A DNA stretch of 35,793 nucleotides. Source: Bacillus sp. V59.32b (GTDB taxonomy: Bacteria > Bacillota > Bacilli > Bacillales > DSM-1321). Shown here piece after piece: positions 19,036 through 29,838 of the stretch. The notes under the pieces are model-generated. The model ran no database searches. It was not told the origin of the DNA and saw only the letters and a list, made by a program, of their open reading frames with translations. The DNA is taken from NCBI RefSeq assembly GCF_003429085.1, contig NZ_QVTC01000068.1, positions 1-35,793 of the forward strand, read 5' to 3'. Position 1 is the stretch's first letter; each line of letters starts with the position of its first letter. The position numbers were made by a program, and so were the translations under genes.

Positions 19036-19707
19036 TTAATAATCTGAATCAGCCGTTAATCCTTTTACAATCGAAACACCGGCACTAGCGCCAATCCGTG
19101 AGGCTCCTGCTTCGATGATTTTATTGGCATCGTCTGTGTTTCGGACTCCCCCTGAAGCTTTAACGCCAATTTCAGGGCCGACAGTTTTTCTCATAAGCGC
19201 GACGTCTTCAGGTGTCGCACCGCCTGTTGAAAAACCTGTTGACGTTTTCACATAGTCAGAACCCGCTTTTACAGAGAGACTGCAGGCACGTACTTTTTCT
19301 TCTTCCGTGAGTAAGGAAGTTTCAATGATTACTTTTGTCAGCGCTTTTCCTTTTGCCGCTTCAACGACAGCACGGATATCTCTTTCAACAAGCGAATCAT
19401 CTTTATCTTTAAGCGCACCGATATTGATGACCATATCCACTTCATCGGCGCCGTTTTCAATCGCATTTTTCACTTCGAACGCTTTGGTCTCCGGCGTGTT
19501 AGCTCCTAAAGGGAACCCGATTACGGTACAGACTTTCACATCTGATCCCTGCAGAAGCTCGCTCGCATATTTCACCCAAGTCGGGTTCACGCATACTGAG
19601 GCAAATTCATACTCTCTCGCTTCTTCACAAAGAACTTTAATTTGATCTTTTGTTGCATCCGCTTTCAATAAAGTGTGATCGATAATACCAGCTACATTTT
19701 GAACCAT
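19036..19707 (-). CDS. deoC: Deoxyribose-phosphate aldolase
   Basis: This 223-residue class I aldolase splits 2-deoxyribose 5-phosphate into acetaldehyde and glyceraldehyde 3-phosphate in deoxynucleoside breakdown. The Schiff-base lysine is K154 in [11 protein letters not shown], with K183 (GVKASGG) and D91 (EVDMVIN) as helpers. I start at ATG 19707, eight bases after GGAG; ATG 19713 sits too close to that site. In B. subtilis deoC lies in the dra-nupC-pdp operon, so this placement is a difference. It stands alone between two terminators. Confidence 0.96.
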   Translation of the reverse strand: MVQNVAGIIDHTLLKADATKDQIKVLCEEAREYEFASVCVNPTWVKYASELLQGSDVKVCTVIGFPLGANTPETKAFEVKNAIENGADEVDMVINIGALKDKDDSLVERDIRAVVEAAKGKALTKVIIETSLLTEEEKVRACSLSVKAGSDYVKTSTGFSTGGATPEDVALMRKTVGPEIGVKASGGVRNTDDANKIIEAGASRIGASAGVSIVKGLTADSDY

Positions 19708-19802
19708 TATCATTTCTCCTTCCAGTTGTACGTACCTCTTCATCATAACATGTTTTCGGTAATAAAATTAGTTATTTACCTTTTTGAGGAAGTTTATGTT
19801 TT

Positions 19803-19867
19803 ATAAAAAGGCAACGGTTTTTTAAAATGTCCTAATCCTTTGGGTACATTTTATGTGACCGTTGCCT
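19803..19867 (-). terminator. Long terminator hairpin after mtaB
   Basis: AGGCAACGGT (19809-19818) pairs with ACCGTTGCCT (19858-19867), and inside them AAAATGT pairs with ACATTTT. The minus strand then has TTTTTAT. It closes the dnaJ-prmA-rsmE-mtaB unit. The loop is unusually long. Confidence 0.75.
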
Positions 19868-19879
19868 ATGCAAAGCTAT

Positions 19880-21226
19880 TTATACGTTGACAGCCGCCTG
19901 CAAATCTTTGACGATTGTTACGAATTGCCCCTGATTATAAGGGTAACCTGCTTTAGTAATTTTCACCTTAACGATTTCGCCAATCATTTCTTCATTTGCC
20001 GGGAATACGACCTTTAAGTAGTTATCGGTATAACCAACGTATAGGTTGCTATCCGCATCTTCACTAAAACGTTCTTCCGGAATCACTTCAAGGACTTCTC
20101 CGTCAAACTTGGATGAATATTCTTTTGCGAGCTGATCGGAAAGAGCGATTAAGCGGTGCACCCGTTCGTTCTTCACTTCTTCATCAACCTGATCATCCAT
20201 TCTCGCCGCTGGCGTTCCAGTACGCTTCGAATATGGAAAAACATGAAGCTCGGAAAACTTATGCTCATTGATGAAATTGAACGTTTCCATGAACTCCTCT
20301 TCCGTTTCGCCAGGGAAGCCGACAATCACATCAGATGTAATCGCTAGACCAGGCAGAGCCTCTTTAAGCTTGTTTAACCGATCCGCGAAAAATTCCATCG
20401 TATACTTTCTTCTCATCCGTTTTAAGACCGTATCCGATCCGGATTGAATCGGGATATGAAGGTGGCGAACAACCTTTTCAGAATGAGCGAGTACTTCAAT
20501 GACTTCGTCTGAAATCTGGCTCGCTTCGATGGAGGAAATCCGGATGCGCTTCAATCCGTCAACCTGTTCTTCCAGATCACGTAAAAGCATGGCCAAATTA
20601 TAATCTTTCATATCCTCGCCATAACCGCCCGTATGAATTCCGGTCAAAACAATTTCTTTGTAGCCTGCATCGACAAGCTGCTGAGCCTGGCGGATGACTT
20701 CCTTCGGGTCGCGTGATCGCATTAATCCGCGTGCCCATGGGATAATGCAAAATGTACAGAAGTTATTGCAGCCTTCCTGAATCTTTAAGGAAGCACGGGT
20801 ACGATCGGTGAAGGCCGGAACATCCAGCTCTTCATAGACACGGGTCTTCATAATATTGCCTACACCGTTGATCGGCTGGCGCTCTTCTTTATATTGCTCA
20901 ATATACTCGAGCATTTTCGTCCGGTCCTGGGTACCGACAACAATATCCACCCCGGGAATCGCCATGATTTCGGCAGGGGACGTTTGAGCATAACAACCGG
21001 TAACCGCGATAACGGCATCCGGGTTTTTGCGGATCGCCCGGCGGATAACCTGCCGGCTCTTCTTATCCCCGGTATTTGTTACGGTACACGTATTGATTAC
21101 ATAAACATCCGCCGCAGATTCATACTCAACCCGATCATATCCTTGATTTTTGAATAGCTGCCAGATGGCTTCTGTTTCATAATGGTTTACTTTACAGCCT
21201 AGCGTATGGAAAGCTACATTTGCCAT
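19880..21226 (-). CDS. mtaB: tRNA t6A37 methylthiotransferase MtaB
   Basis: This 448-residue radical SAM methylthiotransferase converts t6A37 of ANN-decoding tRNAs to ms2t6A. The N-terminal cluster ligands C11, C47 and C78 and the radical SAM triad C153-x3-C157-x2-C160 (CNNFCTFC) are all present. A C-terminal TRAM domain follows (about 370-440). The ATG at 21226 follows GAGGTGATCACAA. The gene lies 6 bp after rsmE. The order rsmE-mtaB is the same as in B. subtilis (yqeU-yqeV). Confidence 0.97.
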   Translation of the reverse strand: MANVAFHTLGCKVNHYETEAIWQLFKNQGYDRVEYESAADVYVINTCTVTNTGDKKSRQVIRRAIRKNPDAVIAVTGCYAQTSPAEIMAIPGVDIVVGTQDRTKMLEYIEQYKEERQPINGVGNIMKTRVYEELDVPAFTDRTRASLKIQEGCNNFCTFCIIPWARGLMRSRDPKEVIRQAQQLVDAGYKEIVLTGIHTGGYGEDMKDYNLAMLLRDLEEQVDGLKRIRISSIEASQISDEVIEVLAHSEKVVRHLHIPIQSGSDTVLKRMRRKYTMEFFADRLNKLKEALPGLAITSDVIVGFPGETEEEFMETFNFINEHKFSELHVFPYSKRTGTPAARMDDQVDEEVKNERVHRLIALSDQLAKEYSSKFDGEVLEVIPEERFSEDADSNLYVGYTDNYLKVVFPANEEMIGEIVKVKITKAGYPYNQGQFVTIVKDLQAAVNV

Positions 21227-21232
21227 TTGTGA

Positions 21233-21985
21233 TCACCTCAGTAGTTCTAATTGGTAGGAAACAGCGCTTAATGCATAAAGCGGAGCCGTTTCCGTCCGTA
21301 ATATTCTAGGTCCAAGTCCACAGGCTTTAAAGCCTGATTCCATGAGCTTATCAATTTCATTTTGCGCCAGTCCGCCTTCTGGTCCGAAAACAAGCATAAG
21401 TGACTGGCCCGGTTTAATTTTCTGCAAGACGGATGCAAGGAGTGCCGTTTCCCCTTTTTTCGCTTCTTCTTCAAAAGCGATCAGCTTATAGTCAAAGCCG
21501 CCTGCGTATTGAAGCAATCGCTCCAATGTTTTTGGCTCAGAAACGTCAGGAATGACATTCCGATGCGATTGTTCGGCCGCCTCTTTGGCGATTTTCTGAA
21601 GGCGCTCTTGTTTTTTTGCTGCTTTTTTCTGATCCCATTTGACCACTGAACGAGCCGCAATAAAAGGGATAAATTGGGATGCGCCTAATTCCGTCCCTTT
21701 TTGAATGATATATTCTAACTTATCCCCTTTAGGCAGACCGCTCACAATCGTTACCTTTACCGGCAGCTCTTTATCATCATTCTTCCATTCTATAACTGTT
21801 CCTATTACGGTATCACTAGCAATTTCTGTTATTTCGCAGAGCGCAGCCTGTCCATTATTTTTCACACAGAACATTCGGTCGCCAGGCTCCATCCGCATCA
21901 CCCTTGTTATATGATGATAATCTTCACCTGAAATTCTTATCGAGTTATCCTGAAAATCACCTTCCGACAAAAAATAACGCTGCAC
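21233..21985 (-). CDS. rsmE: 16S rRNA m3U1498 methyltransferase RsmE
   Basis: This 250-residue SPOUT-class methyltransferase modifies U1498 of 16S rRNA with SAM. The PUA-like N-terminal part is followed by the knotted domain, with FGPEGGL and LGPRILRTETAPLY, the signature motifs at the SAM site. The start is GTG 21985, preceded by only GGGTG, a weak binding site. It is separated from prmA by 150 bp, in which I see no strong terminator and no other gene. Confidence 0.96.
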   Translation of the reverse strand: MQRYFLSEGDFQDNSIRISGEDYHHITRVMRMEPGDRMFCVKNNGQAALCEITEIASDTVIGTVIEWKNDDKELPVKVTIVSGLPKGDKLEYIIQKGTELGASQFIPFIAARSVVKWDQKKAAKKQERLQKIAKEAAEQSHRNVIPDVSEPKTLERLLQYAGGFDYKLIAFEEEAKKGETALLASVLQKIKPGQSLMLVFGPEGGLAQNEIDKLMESGFKACGLGPRILRTETAPLYALSAVSYQLELLR

Positions 21986-22135
21986 GTCGACACCCGCTTT
22001 TTGGATTTATTGTGTAGTTGGTATGGGGTCCCCCTTGTGAACTGCCATAAGGAAATAAATAGCGCCATTCGAGCATCATTTAAACAAGAATGACAATCCT
22101 GGAAATCCAGATTGTTTAATGAAAAAAAGACAGCA

Positions 22136-23077
22136 TTATTGCTTCCTTCTTGCAATCAAAGCAACCCAGTCTTCCATAAGCATCGTTTCCTCAATCTCAA
22201 ATCCCGATGCAATAATCGCATCCTTCACTTCCTGTTTTTTTGGCTGGATAATGCCTGAAGCAATGAAGTATCCGCCCGGCTTCACAACCTTTGCGACTTC
22301 ATCCGTAAAACGGACAATCACCTCGGCCAGAATATTGGCAACGACAACATCTGCCGCAGCACTCACCCCGTCCAACAGGTTGTTCTGCGAAACTGAAACC
22401 AAGTTCTGTACTTTATTCAGCTTCACATTTAGCTTAGCAGAGGCTACAGCTACCTCATCAAGATCCAAGGCAGTGACACGCTGTGCCTGGAGCAACCCAG
22501 CCGCAATGCTCAGCACCCCGGATCCGGTCCCGACATCGACTACGGTATCACCCGGTTTAACGGTTCGCTCCAATGCCTGAATGCACATGACGGTCGTCGG
22601 ATGCGTACCAGTACCGAAAGCCATGCCAGGGTCCAGCTCAATAATCAGCTCATCACTTGAAACCGGCTCATAATTTTCCCATGTCGGTACGATGGTGAAC
22701 CGCTCAGAGATTTTCACAGGATTATAGTATTTTTTCCAGGCTGTCGCCCATTCCTCTTCATTCACTTCGCTAATCGAAACGGAATTCCTTCCAAGATCGA
22801 TATCAAATAAAAGCAGATTATTAATCGCTTCCTTGATCGCGTCCACCGTTTCCCCCAGAAAGCTATTGACGGGCAAATAAGCCTTTACGATAACGCCTTC
22901 TTCCGGGTAGTCTGCAGGATTAAGCTGATAGATTTCGCCAAAAACGTCTTCACGTTCTTTAAGCAATTCTTGGGGGTCTTCAATGACAACTCCGCTTGCA
23001 CCAGCCTCATGCAATATATTGGAGACGGGCTCAACCGCTTCGTTCGTCGTATGAATCGCAATTTCAGACCATTTCAT
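22136..23077 (-). CDS. prmA: Ribosomal protein L11 methyltransferase PrmA
   Basis: This 313-residue enzyme trimethylates ribosomal protein L11. It has the N-terminal L11-recognition domain, then the Rossmann fold with [14 protein letters not shown] as SAM motif I and [11 protein letters not shown] start at ATG 23077, eight bases after GGAG. A reading three codons longer from a GTG is less likely. It lies 20 bp after dnaJ. The neighbour genes match B. subtilis yqeT-yqeU-yqeV. Confidence 0.96.
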   Translation of the reverse strand: MKWSEIAIHTTNEAVEPVSNILHEAGASGVVIEDPQELLKEREDVFGEIYQLNPADYPEEGVIVKAYLPVNSFLGETVDAIKEAINNLLLFDIDLGRNSVSISEVNEEEWATAWKKYYNPVKISERFTIVPTWENYEPVSSDELIIELDPGMAFGTGTHPTTVMCIQALERTVKPGDTVVDVGTGSGVLSIAAGLLQAQRVTALDLDEVAVASAKLNVKLNKVQNLVSVSQNNLLDGVSAAADVVVANILAEVIVRFTDEVAKVVKPGGYFIASGIIQPKKQEVKDAIIASGFEIEETMLMEDWVALIARRKQ

Positions 23078-23097
23078 CTCTATCACTCCTGTTTCTC

Positions 23098-24222
23098 TTA
23101 ATCACCTTTAATAGCCCGTTTTACTTTAGCGAAGAAGCTTTCTTCATGCTCATCGGGAGCTTCTTGACCGCTTATTTCCGTAAATTCCCGAAGCAGCTCT
23201 TTTTGTCTTTCCGTCAGTTTCTTTGGCGTCAGCAATAGAATGACGACATGCTGATCTCCCTGTCCATAGCCTCTTACATTCGGCATACCTTTTCCTTTCA
23301 GACGAAATCTTGTTCCTGTCTGAGTGCCTGCCGGGATCTTCAGTTTGACTTTGCCATGGAGCGTCGGTACTTCAATCTCATCCCCAAGAGCTGACTGAAC
23401 AAACGTAAGTGGCATTTCACAGTATATGTCATCTCCATCTCGTTCGAAGAACTCATGTGGACGAACATGGAATACTACATATAAATCCCCTGACGGTCCG
23501 CCGTTGATACCCGCTTCCCCTTGCCCGGATACCCGCAGTTGTTGGCCATCATCGATTCCAGCCGGTACAGTGACTTGAATTTTTTTGCGTTTTTTAACTT
23601 TTCCGGTTCCGCGGCAAGTTGAACATTTTTCAGGGATGATTTTCCCTGTCCCTTGACAATGATGACACGGCCTTCTGTTAACAATGCGTCCAAGCGGAGT
23701 ATTCTGTTCCACGCTCAACTGTCCGGTTCCGTGACAATGTGAGCATGTGTTTACTTTCGTACCCGGCTTAGCGCCTGTTCCTTTACAAGTATCACAGTTC
23801 TCTTCTCGCGGTATTTCAATTTCAGTCTGTTTTCCAGAGAATGCTTCCTCAAAAGAAACAGACATCGTATATTGCAAATCCGAACCCTGACGAGGGGCAT
23901 TTGGATCCCTTCTTCTTCCGCCGCCTCCGCCAAAGAACGTACTGAAGATATCCTCAAAGCCTCCAAACCCGCCGAAATCCTGGCCGCCGCCAAATCCTTG
24001 ATTCGGATCGGTATGGCCAAACTGATCATAATGGGCTTTCTTTTGATCATCGCTTAATACTTCATAGGCTTCACTTATTTCTTTGAATTTTTCATCTGCA
24101 TTAGCTTCCTTGTTGATGTCAGGATGATACTGTTTAGAAAGCTTGCGATACGCTTTTTTCACTTCGTCTTTTGAAGCGCTTTTTGACACGCCTAGCACTT
24201 CATAATAATCGCGTTTACTCAT
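23098..24222 (-). CDS. dnaJ: Chaperone DnaJ
   Basis: This 374-residue co-chaperone stimulates DnaK ATPase and delivers substrates. It has the J domain with HPD at 33-35, a Gly/Phe-rich linker, four CxxCxGxG zinc repeats ([32 protein letters not shown]), and the C-terminal substrate domains. The start is ATG 24222, six bases after GGAG. Unlike the close coupling seen in many bacteria, it is separated from dnaK by about 800 bp. That gap holds a terminator and a 23-unit repeat array, so dnaJ needs its own promoter. A weak candidate is TTGCGT-N18-TAGAAT upstream. Confidence 0.98.
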   Translation of the reverse strand: MSKRDYYEVLGVSKSASKDEVKKAYRKLSKQYHPDINKEANADEKFKEISEAYEVLSDDQKKAHYDQFGHTDPNQGFGGGQDFGGFGGFEDIFSTFFGGGGGRRRDPNAPRQGSDLQYTMSVSFEEAFSGKQTEIEIPREENCDTCKGTGAKPGTKVNTCSHCHGTGQLSVEQNTPLGRIVNRRPCHHCQGTGKIIPEKCSTCRGTGKVKKRKKIQVTVPAGIDDGQQLRVSGQGEAGINGGPSGDLYVVFHVRPHEFFERDGDDIYCEMPLTFVQSALGDEIEVPTLHGKVKLKIPAGTQTGTRFRLKGKGMPNVRGYGQGDQHVVILLLTPKKLTERQKELLREFTEISGQEAPDEHEESFFAKVKRAIKGD

Positions 24223-24343
24223 TGTTAACTCCACTCCCGATCCTTTTCACATAAAGATAATTCTATCATTTTTTAAAGTTAAAACGCAATAAATAATGGT
24301 GCGTCGAATTGTATTAACTATACAAACCTTATTTTCAGTGATG

Positions 24344-24375
24344 AAAAATCCAATTCACTGCGAAATCGGATTTTT
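24344..24375. other. Inverted repeat between array 2 and dnaJ
   Basis: AAAAATCC (24344-24351) and GGATTTTT (24368-24375) can pair, with a 16-base intervening sequence that pairs further in part (TTC with GAA). A T run follows on the plus strand. It may be a terminator for plus-strand transcripts through the array, or a boundary of the array. It is not in the leader of any plus-strand gene. Confidence 0.4.
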
Positions 24376-24410
24376 TCTAAAAACAGGGATAATTCCCACT
24401 GCAGAAATTT

Positions 24411-24870
24411 TTGATCATCGCTCGTAATTTTTGATCATCGCTCGTAATTTCTGTTCATCGCTCGTAAATTTTAGTTATCGCTAGTAAATCCTGATTATCG
24501 AGCACAAATCCTCATCATCGGCACAAATACCAATCATCGAGCACAAATCCTGATCATCGAGCACAAATTCCGATCATCGAGCACAAATCCTGATTATCGA
24601 GCACAAATTCTGAGCACCGAGCAGAAAATCCTGAGCATCGAGCATAAATTCCGATCATCGAGCACAAATCCTGTTATCGAGCACAAATTCCGATCATCGA
24701 GCAGAAAATCCTGATCATCGAGCACAAATTCTGATTATCGAGCACAAATACCAATCATCGAGCACAAATTCCGATCATCGAGCACAAATCCTGATTATCG
24801 AGCACAAATCCTGATCATCAAGCACAAATTCCGATCATCGAGCAGAAATCCGGACAATCAAGCACAAATT
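24411..24870. repeat. 20-bp tandem repeat array 2, 23 units, between dnaK and dnaJ
   Basis: Plus-strand units read GATCATCGAGCACAAATTCC, with many single-base variants. Their ATCG anchors end at 24420, 24440, 24460 and so on to 24860, at spacings of 19-21 and mostly exactly 20. The first four units (24411-24490) carry CTCGTAATTT or CTAGTAAAT in place of AGCACAAATT, so the array has two unit types. There are no unique spacers. The sequence from 24871 to 24967 is not repeated. The array lies after the dnaK terminator and before dnaJ. It has no open frame of note. Confidence 0.95.
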
Positions 24871-24967
24871 CCACACGCAAATCACACTAAAAATCAAAAT
24901 TCCCGCTAAAACTTCTCAAGCAAAACTCTTACCACGCGGATCACCGTTTGGTGTCAGTATAAACTTA

Positions 24968-25006
24968 AAGAAAAAAGCCAAAGCCAAGAATTCCTGACTT
25001 TGACTT
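24968..25006 (-). terminator. Rho-independent terminator after dnaK
   Basis: The minus strand shows a 12-bp stem, AAGTCAAAGTCA (25006-24995) with TGGCTTTGGCTT (24986-24975), containing two G-U pairs, then TTTTTTCTTT. It sits 19 bp past the dnaK stop and cuts the heat-shock operon before dnaJ. Confidence 0.85.
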
Positions 25007-25025
25007 TTCCTAAAACAGCTGAACT

Positions 25026-26852
<1,827 letters not shown>

Positions 26853-26888
26853 CTAATTCCTTACCTCCAATATATTTTATGTAGGAAA

Positions 26889-27434
26889 CTATTCGTTCAC
26901 TTTCACCATTGCAGGACGGATGACACGGTCGTGAAGCATATATCCTTTTTGGAACTCTTCAACGACGATATTGGAACCAAAACTCTCGTCCTGTACCTGC
27001 ATAACCGCCTGGTGTAAATGTGGATCGAACTCTTTCCCAACAGCTTCAATCGCTTCAATGCCTTCTTTTTTCAATGCATCTACTAATCCTTTATAAACCA
27101 TATCCATTCCTTGAAGCAACGATTTGGTTTGCTCATTGTCAGCCTCGACTTGAATCGCTCTCTCGAAATTATCCAGAGCCTGTAATAAGTCTGTTGCCAA
27201 GCTTTGAGATCTATATTTTCGCGCCGCCTCCATTTCCATATTGGAACGGCGTCTAGAATTATCAAAATCTGCCTGTAATCGAAGGTATCGGTTATCCATT
27301 TCTTCAATTTTCGCTTCAAGTTCTTTAATTTTTGATTCTAAGGATTCCGCTTCAGGTGCATCGTCCTCGGCAAAAATCGCCTCCGCTTCGATGTCACTTC
27401 CAACTAAGTCTTCTGTCTTCTTATCTTCTGTCAC
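26889..27434 (-). CDS. grpE: Nucleotide exchange factor GrpE
   Basis: This 181-residue protein releases ADP from DnaK. It has an acidic N-terminal part, a long coiled coil (about 30-90) and the C-terminal beta domain. I choose the GTG at 27434, eight bases after GGAGG; the GTG at 27443 falls inside the binding site. It lies 67 bp after hrcA and 36 bp before dnaK. It is under CIRCE control. Confidence 0.97.
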   Translation of the reverse strand: MTEDKKTEDLVGSDIEAEAIFAEDDAPEAESLESKIKELEAKIEEMDNRYLRLQADFDNSRRRSNMEMEAARKYRSQSLATDLLQALDNFERAIQVEADNEQTKSLLQGMDMVYKGLVDALKKEGIEAIEAVGKEFDPHLHQAVMQVQDESFGSNIVVEEFQKGYMLHDRVIRPAMVKVNE

Positions 27435-27501
27435 TACTATCACCTCCCTAAAAGAAAAGCGCTCATCAAATAAAGAAATACACCTAACAATATTGCCTTT
27501 G

Positions 27502-28533
27502 CTACTGTTTTTGATACAGCTTTGTAAGTAACTCCGTTAGATCGTTTGTAAAGTATTCCAACAGGCTGATCACTCGGGAATACTCCATCCTGGTAGGCCC
27601 AAGAACCGCAATCGTGCCAACCTGCTCTGAGCCAACGGAATATGTTGCCGTTATCAGACTGCAGTCTTCAAGAGCGGTATTATTATTTTCACGGCCGATT
27701 TTAACATGGATTCCGGCAGGATTGTGCTTGATCAAATCATATATACCCTCTTCCTGATCAATCATTGATAACAGTGTTTTCACTTTATCAATATCATGGA
27801 ATTCAGGTTGGCTCAACATATTCGTCTTTCCGCCAAAGAACAATTTCTCATGCATCGAGATATTCAACGTATCAGAAAACGAAGCGACGATTGCGTCATA
27901 ATTTTGAACATGCTGTCGCAGGAGCACAATTACTTCTTTATATATCTTGTCCTTCAGTTCCACCAGTGGGACACCGGCAAGGCGTTCATTCAAAATATTC
28001 GCCATCTTTTCAAGTTCATTCACATCAAAAGAAGGCGGCAATGAAAACATTTTATTTTCAACATGCCCGCTATCTGTAACAATGATTGCGATCGCTGCTT
28101 CCTTGCTTATCGGAACGATTTGGATTTTCCTGAGTTTATTGTCATTGACTTTTGGCCCAAGAGCAATCGCTGTATAGTTCGTTAATTCAGAAAGAATTTT
28201 CGCTGATTTCTGGACTATTTTCTCAAGTTCGTAGATGCGTTCCGCAAATACGGATTTTAACATCTGCATATCATAAAACTTTAATCGTTGCGGTGACAGC
28301 AAATGGTCCACATAATATCTATATCCCTTTTCTGAAGGAACTCGGCCGGAAGATGTATGGGTCTTGACAATGAACCCAAGCTCTTCAAGATCTGACATTT
28401 CATTGCGAATGGTTGCCGAGCTAAAAGTGATTTCATCCTTTTTCGACAGACTTCTTGATCCAACAGGCTGGGCATCTTTAATAAACTCATCGATAATGAC
28501 CTGAAGTATTAACAACTGCCGTTCACTCAACAT
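27502..28533 (-). CDS. hrcA: Heat-shock repressor HrcA
   Basis: This 343-residue repressor binds CIRCE and controls dnaK and groE operons, with activity tuned by GroE. The N-terminal helix-turn-helix (about residues 1-75, [17 protein letters not shown]) and the GAF-like C-terminal domain are present. Length and sequence are typical. The ATG at 28533 follows AGAGGTGATGAAAT. A perfect CIRCE element lies 15 bp upstream, so HrcA represses its own operon. Confidence 0.98.
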   Translation of the reverse strand: MLSERQLLILQVIIDEFIKDAQPVGSRSLSKKDEITFSSATIRNEMSDLEELGFIVKTHTSSGRVPSEKGYRYYVDHLLSPQRLKFYDMQMLKSVFAERIYELEKIVQKSAKILSELTNYTAIALGPKVNDNKLRKIQIVPISKEAAIAIIVTDSGHVENKMFSLPPSFDVNELEKMANILNERLAGVPLVELKDKIYKEVIVLLRQHVQNYDAIVASFSDTLNISMHEKLFFGGKTNMLSQPEFHDIDKVKTLLSMIDQEEGIYDLIKHNPAGIHVKIGRENNNTALEDCSLITATYSVGSEQVGTIAVLGPTRMEYSRVISLLEYFTNDLTELLTKLYQKQ

Positions 28534-28548
28534 ATTTCATCACCTCTG

Positions 28549-28575
28549 TTAGCACTCTATTTAAGCGAGTGCTAA
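28549..28575 (-). promoter_or_regulatory. CIRCE operator of the hrcA operon
   Basis: TTAGCACTC and GAGTGCTAA lie on either side of a 9-base spacer, an exact match to the CIRCE consensus. It is the binding site of HrcA, located just downstream of the promoter and in the leader of hrcA. Confidence 0.97.
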
Positions 28576-28585
28576 TACTATTAAT

Positions 28586-28614
28586 AAATTATCAAATGAC
28601 GCCAGTGATGTCAA
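28586..28614 (-). promoter_or_regulatory. Sigma-A promoter of hrcA-grpE-dnaK
   Basis: The minus strand reads a perfect TTGACA (28614-28609), a 17-bp spacer and TAATTT (28591-28586). The promoter lies just past the hemW stop codon, and CIRCE follows immediately, as expected for class I heat-shock control. Confidence 0.82.
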
Positions 28615-28618
28615 CGGT

Positions 28619-29758
28619 TTAGATTATTCCTAAAAAGGATTGAAACACTTCGTTTCCGAGCAACCGGCCCCGCTTCGTAAGACGAACAGAACCATCTATC
28701 ATTTCAATTAATCCATTTTTCTGTTGCTCTTCGAGTGGTTTCGCAAAAATCTCCTTCATTTCAACAGAAAACTTCTTTTCGAATGCAGAAAAAGACACCC
28801 CATCGGTTTTCCTTAAACCAAGGAACATTTCCTCCTCCATTTTTTCTGCCTTCGGGACCAAGTGTTCTTCGAGAAGAGGCAAATCCCCTTCGATAAGAGG
28901 TGTCATATATTTTTTTAACGGACCATGATTGGCGACTCTTCTTTCCGAAACATAGCCGTGGGCACCAGCACCAAAGCCGAAATATTCCTCATTGTTCCAA
29001 TAGGTCAAGTTATGCCGACTTTCAAAGCCGGTTTTTGCAAAATTAGAGATTTCATATTGGTGCCATCCGCCGCTCTCCATCCGCTCCATTAACGTTTCGT
29101 ACATGCTAGCTTCAAGTTCTTGTGGCGGCAATTGCAATTTCCCTCTTTGCATCAGATTATAAAAAACGGTTTTCGGTTCGACGATTAAGGAATACCCCGA
29201 ATAATGCGGCAAATCCAATTCGAGCGCCTTGTCAATCGTCTCCGTAAAATCAGCCATTGTTTGGCCCGGGAGACCGTAAATCAAATCAATACTAATGTTC
29301 GTAAAGCCGATTTTTTGTGCTTTTTCAATGGTTTCATATACATCGGCTGCCCGGTGGGTTCTTCCGATTCTCTTCAACAGCTCATCGTTAAAACTCTGGA
29401 CTCCGAAGCTCAATCGGTTTACTCCCGCGTTGTACAGTATCGAGAGTTTCTCTTCTGACAGATCTCCCGGATTCGCTTCAAAGGTATATTCAGTAGACTT
29501 GCTAAATGGCAAGGTTTCGCTTATCGATTGACAAAGAAAGTCCAACTGCTGCTCATTCAATGAGGTCGGTGTTCCGCCTCCGACAAAAATCGTTTTCAGC
29601 GCCTGCTGAGGATATTTTCCAAGCGACAGCTGCATTTCTTTTTTCATCATCGTCAAATACTGATCAACGGGCTGTCCTTGCAAAAATACTTTATTAAAAT
29701 CGCAATAGTGGCAAATATGCTCACAAAACGGGATATGGATGTACGCACTTTGTATCAT
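28619..29758 (-). CDS. hemW: Heme chaperone HemW (HemN-like radical SAM protein)
   Basis: This 379-residue radical SAM protein has C12-x3-C16-x2-C19 (CEHICHYC) as cluster ligands. It has the HNLTYW motif, which is typical of the HemW heme chaperone group rather than coproporphyrinogen dehydrogenase HemN. It was formerly annotated as oxygen-independent coproporphyrinogen III oxidase in Bacillus. The ATG at 29758 follows lepA after a terminator. A separate promoter is likely but not clear to me. Confidence 0.93.
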   Translation of the reverse strand: MIQSAYIHIPFCEHICHYCDFNKVFLQGQPVDQYLTMMKKEMQLSLGKYPQQALKTIFVGGGTPTSLNEQQLDFLCQSISETLPFSKSTEYTFEANPGDLSEEKLSILYNAGVNRLSFGVQSFNDELLKRIGRTHRAADVYETIEKAQKIGFTNISIDLIYGLPGQTMADFTETIDKALELDLPHYSGYSLIVEPKTVFYNLMQRGKLQLPPQELEASMYETLMERMESGGWHQYEISNFAKTGFESRHNLTYWNNEEYFGFGAGAHGYVSERRVANHGPLKKYMTPLIEGDLPLLEEHLVPKAEKMEEEMFLGLRKTDGVSFSAFEKKFSVEMKEIFAKPLEEQQKNGLIEMIDGSVRLTKRGRLLGNEVFQSFLGII

Positions 29759-29787
29759 TTATCACACAACCTTATCGTTAGCAGACA

Positions 29788-29828
29788 GAAAAAGAGGCTA
29801 GTTATCGGATAACGATAATTCTAACCTC
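29788..29828 (-). terminator. Rho-independent terminator after lepA
   Basis: GAGGCTAG-TTATCG (29794-29807) pairs with CGATAA-CTAACCTC on the other arm (to 29828), with a small internal asymmetry. On the minus strand a TTTTT run follows. It lies just past the lepA stop codon. Confidence 0.72.
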
Positions 29829-29838
29829 CCTGTCGCAT

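Noticed and set aside
21937-22155. 72-codon open frame between prmA and rsmE
   Set aside because: It overlaps both neighbouring genes in other frames, has no binding site, and is rich in unlikely composition. The 150-bp gap looks non-coding.
24411-24870. CRISPR array
   Set aside because: The units are contiguous 20-bp repeats with no unique spacers between them and no cas genes nearby. The same reasoning excludes arrays 1 and 3.
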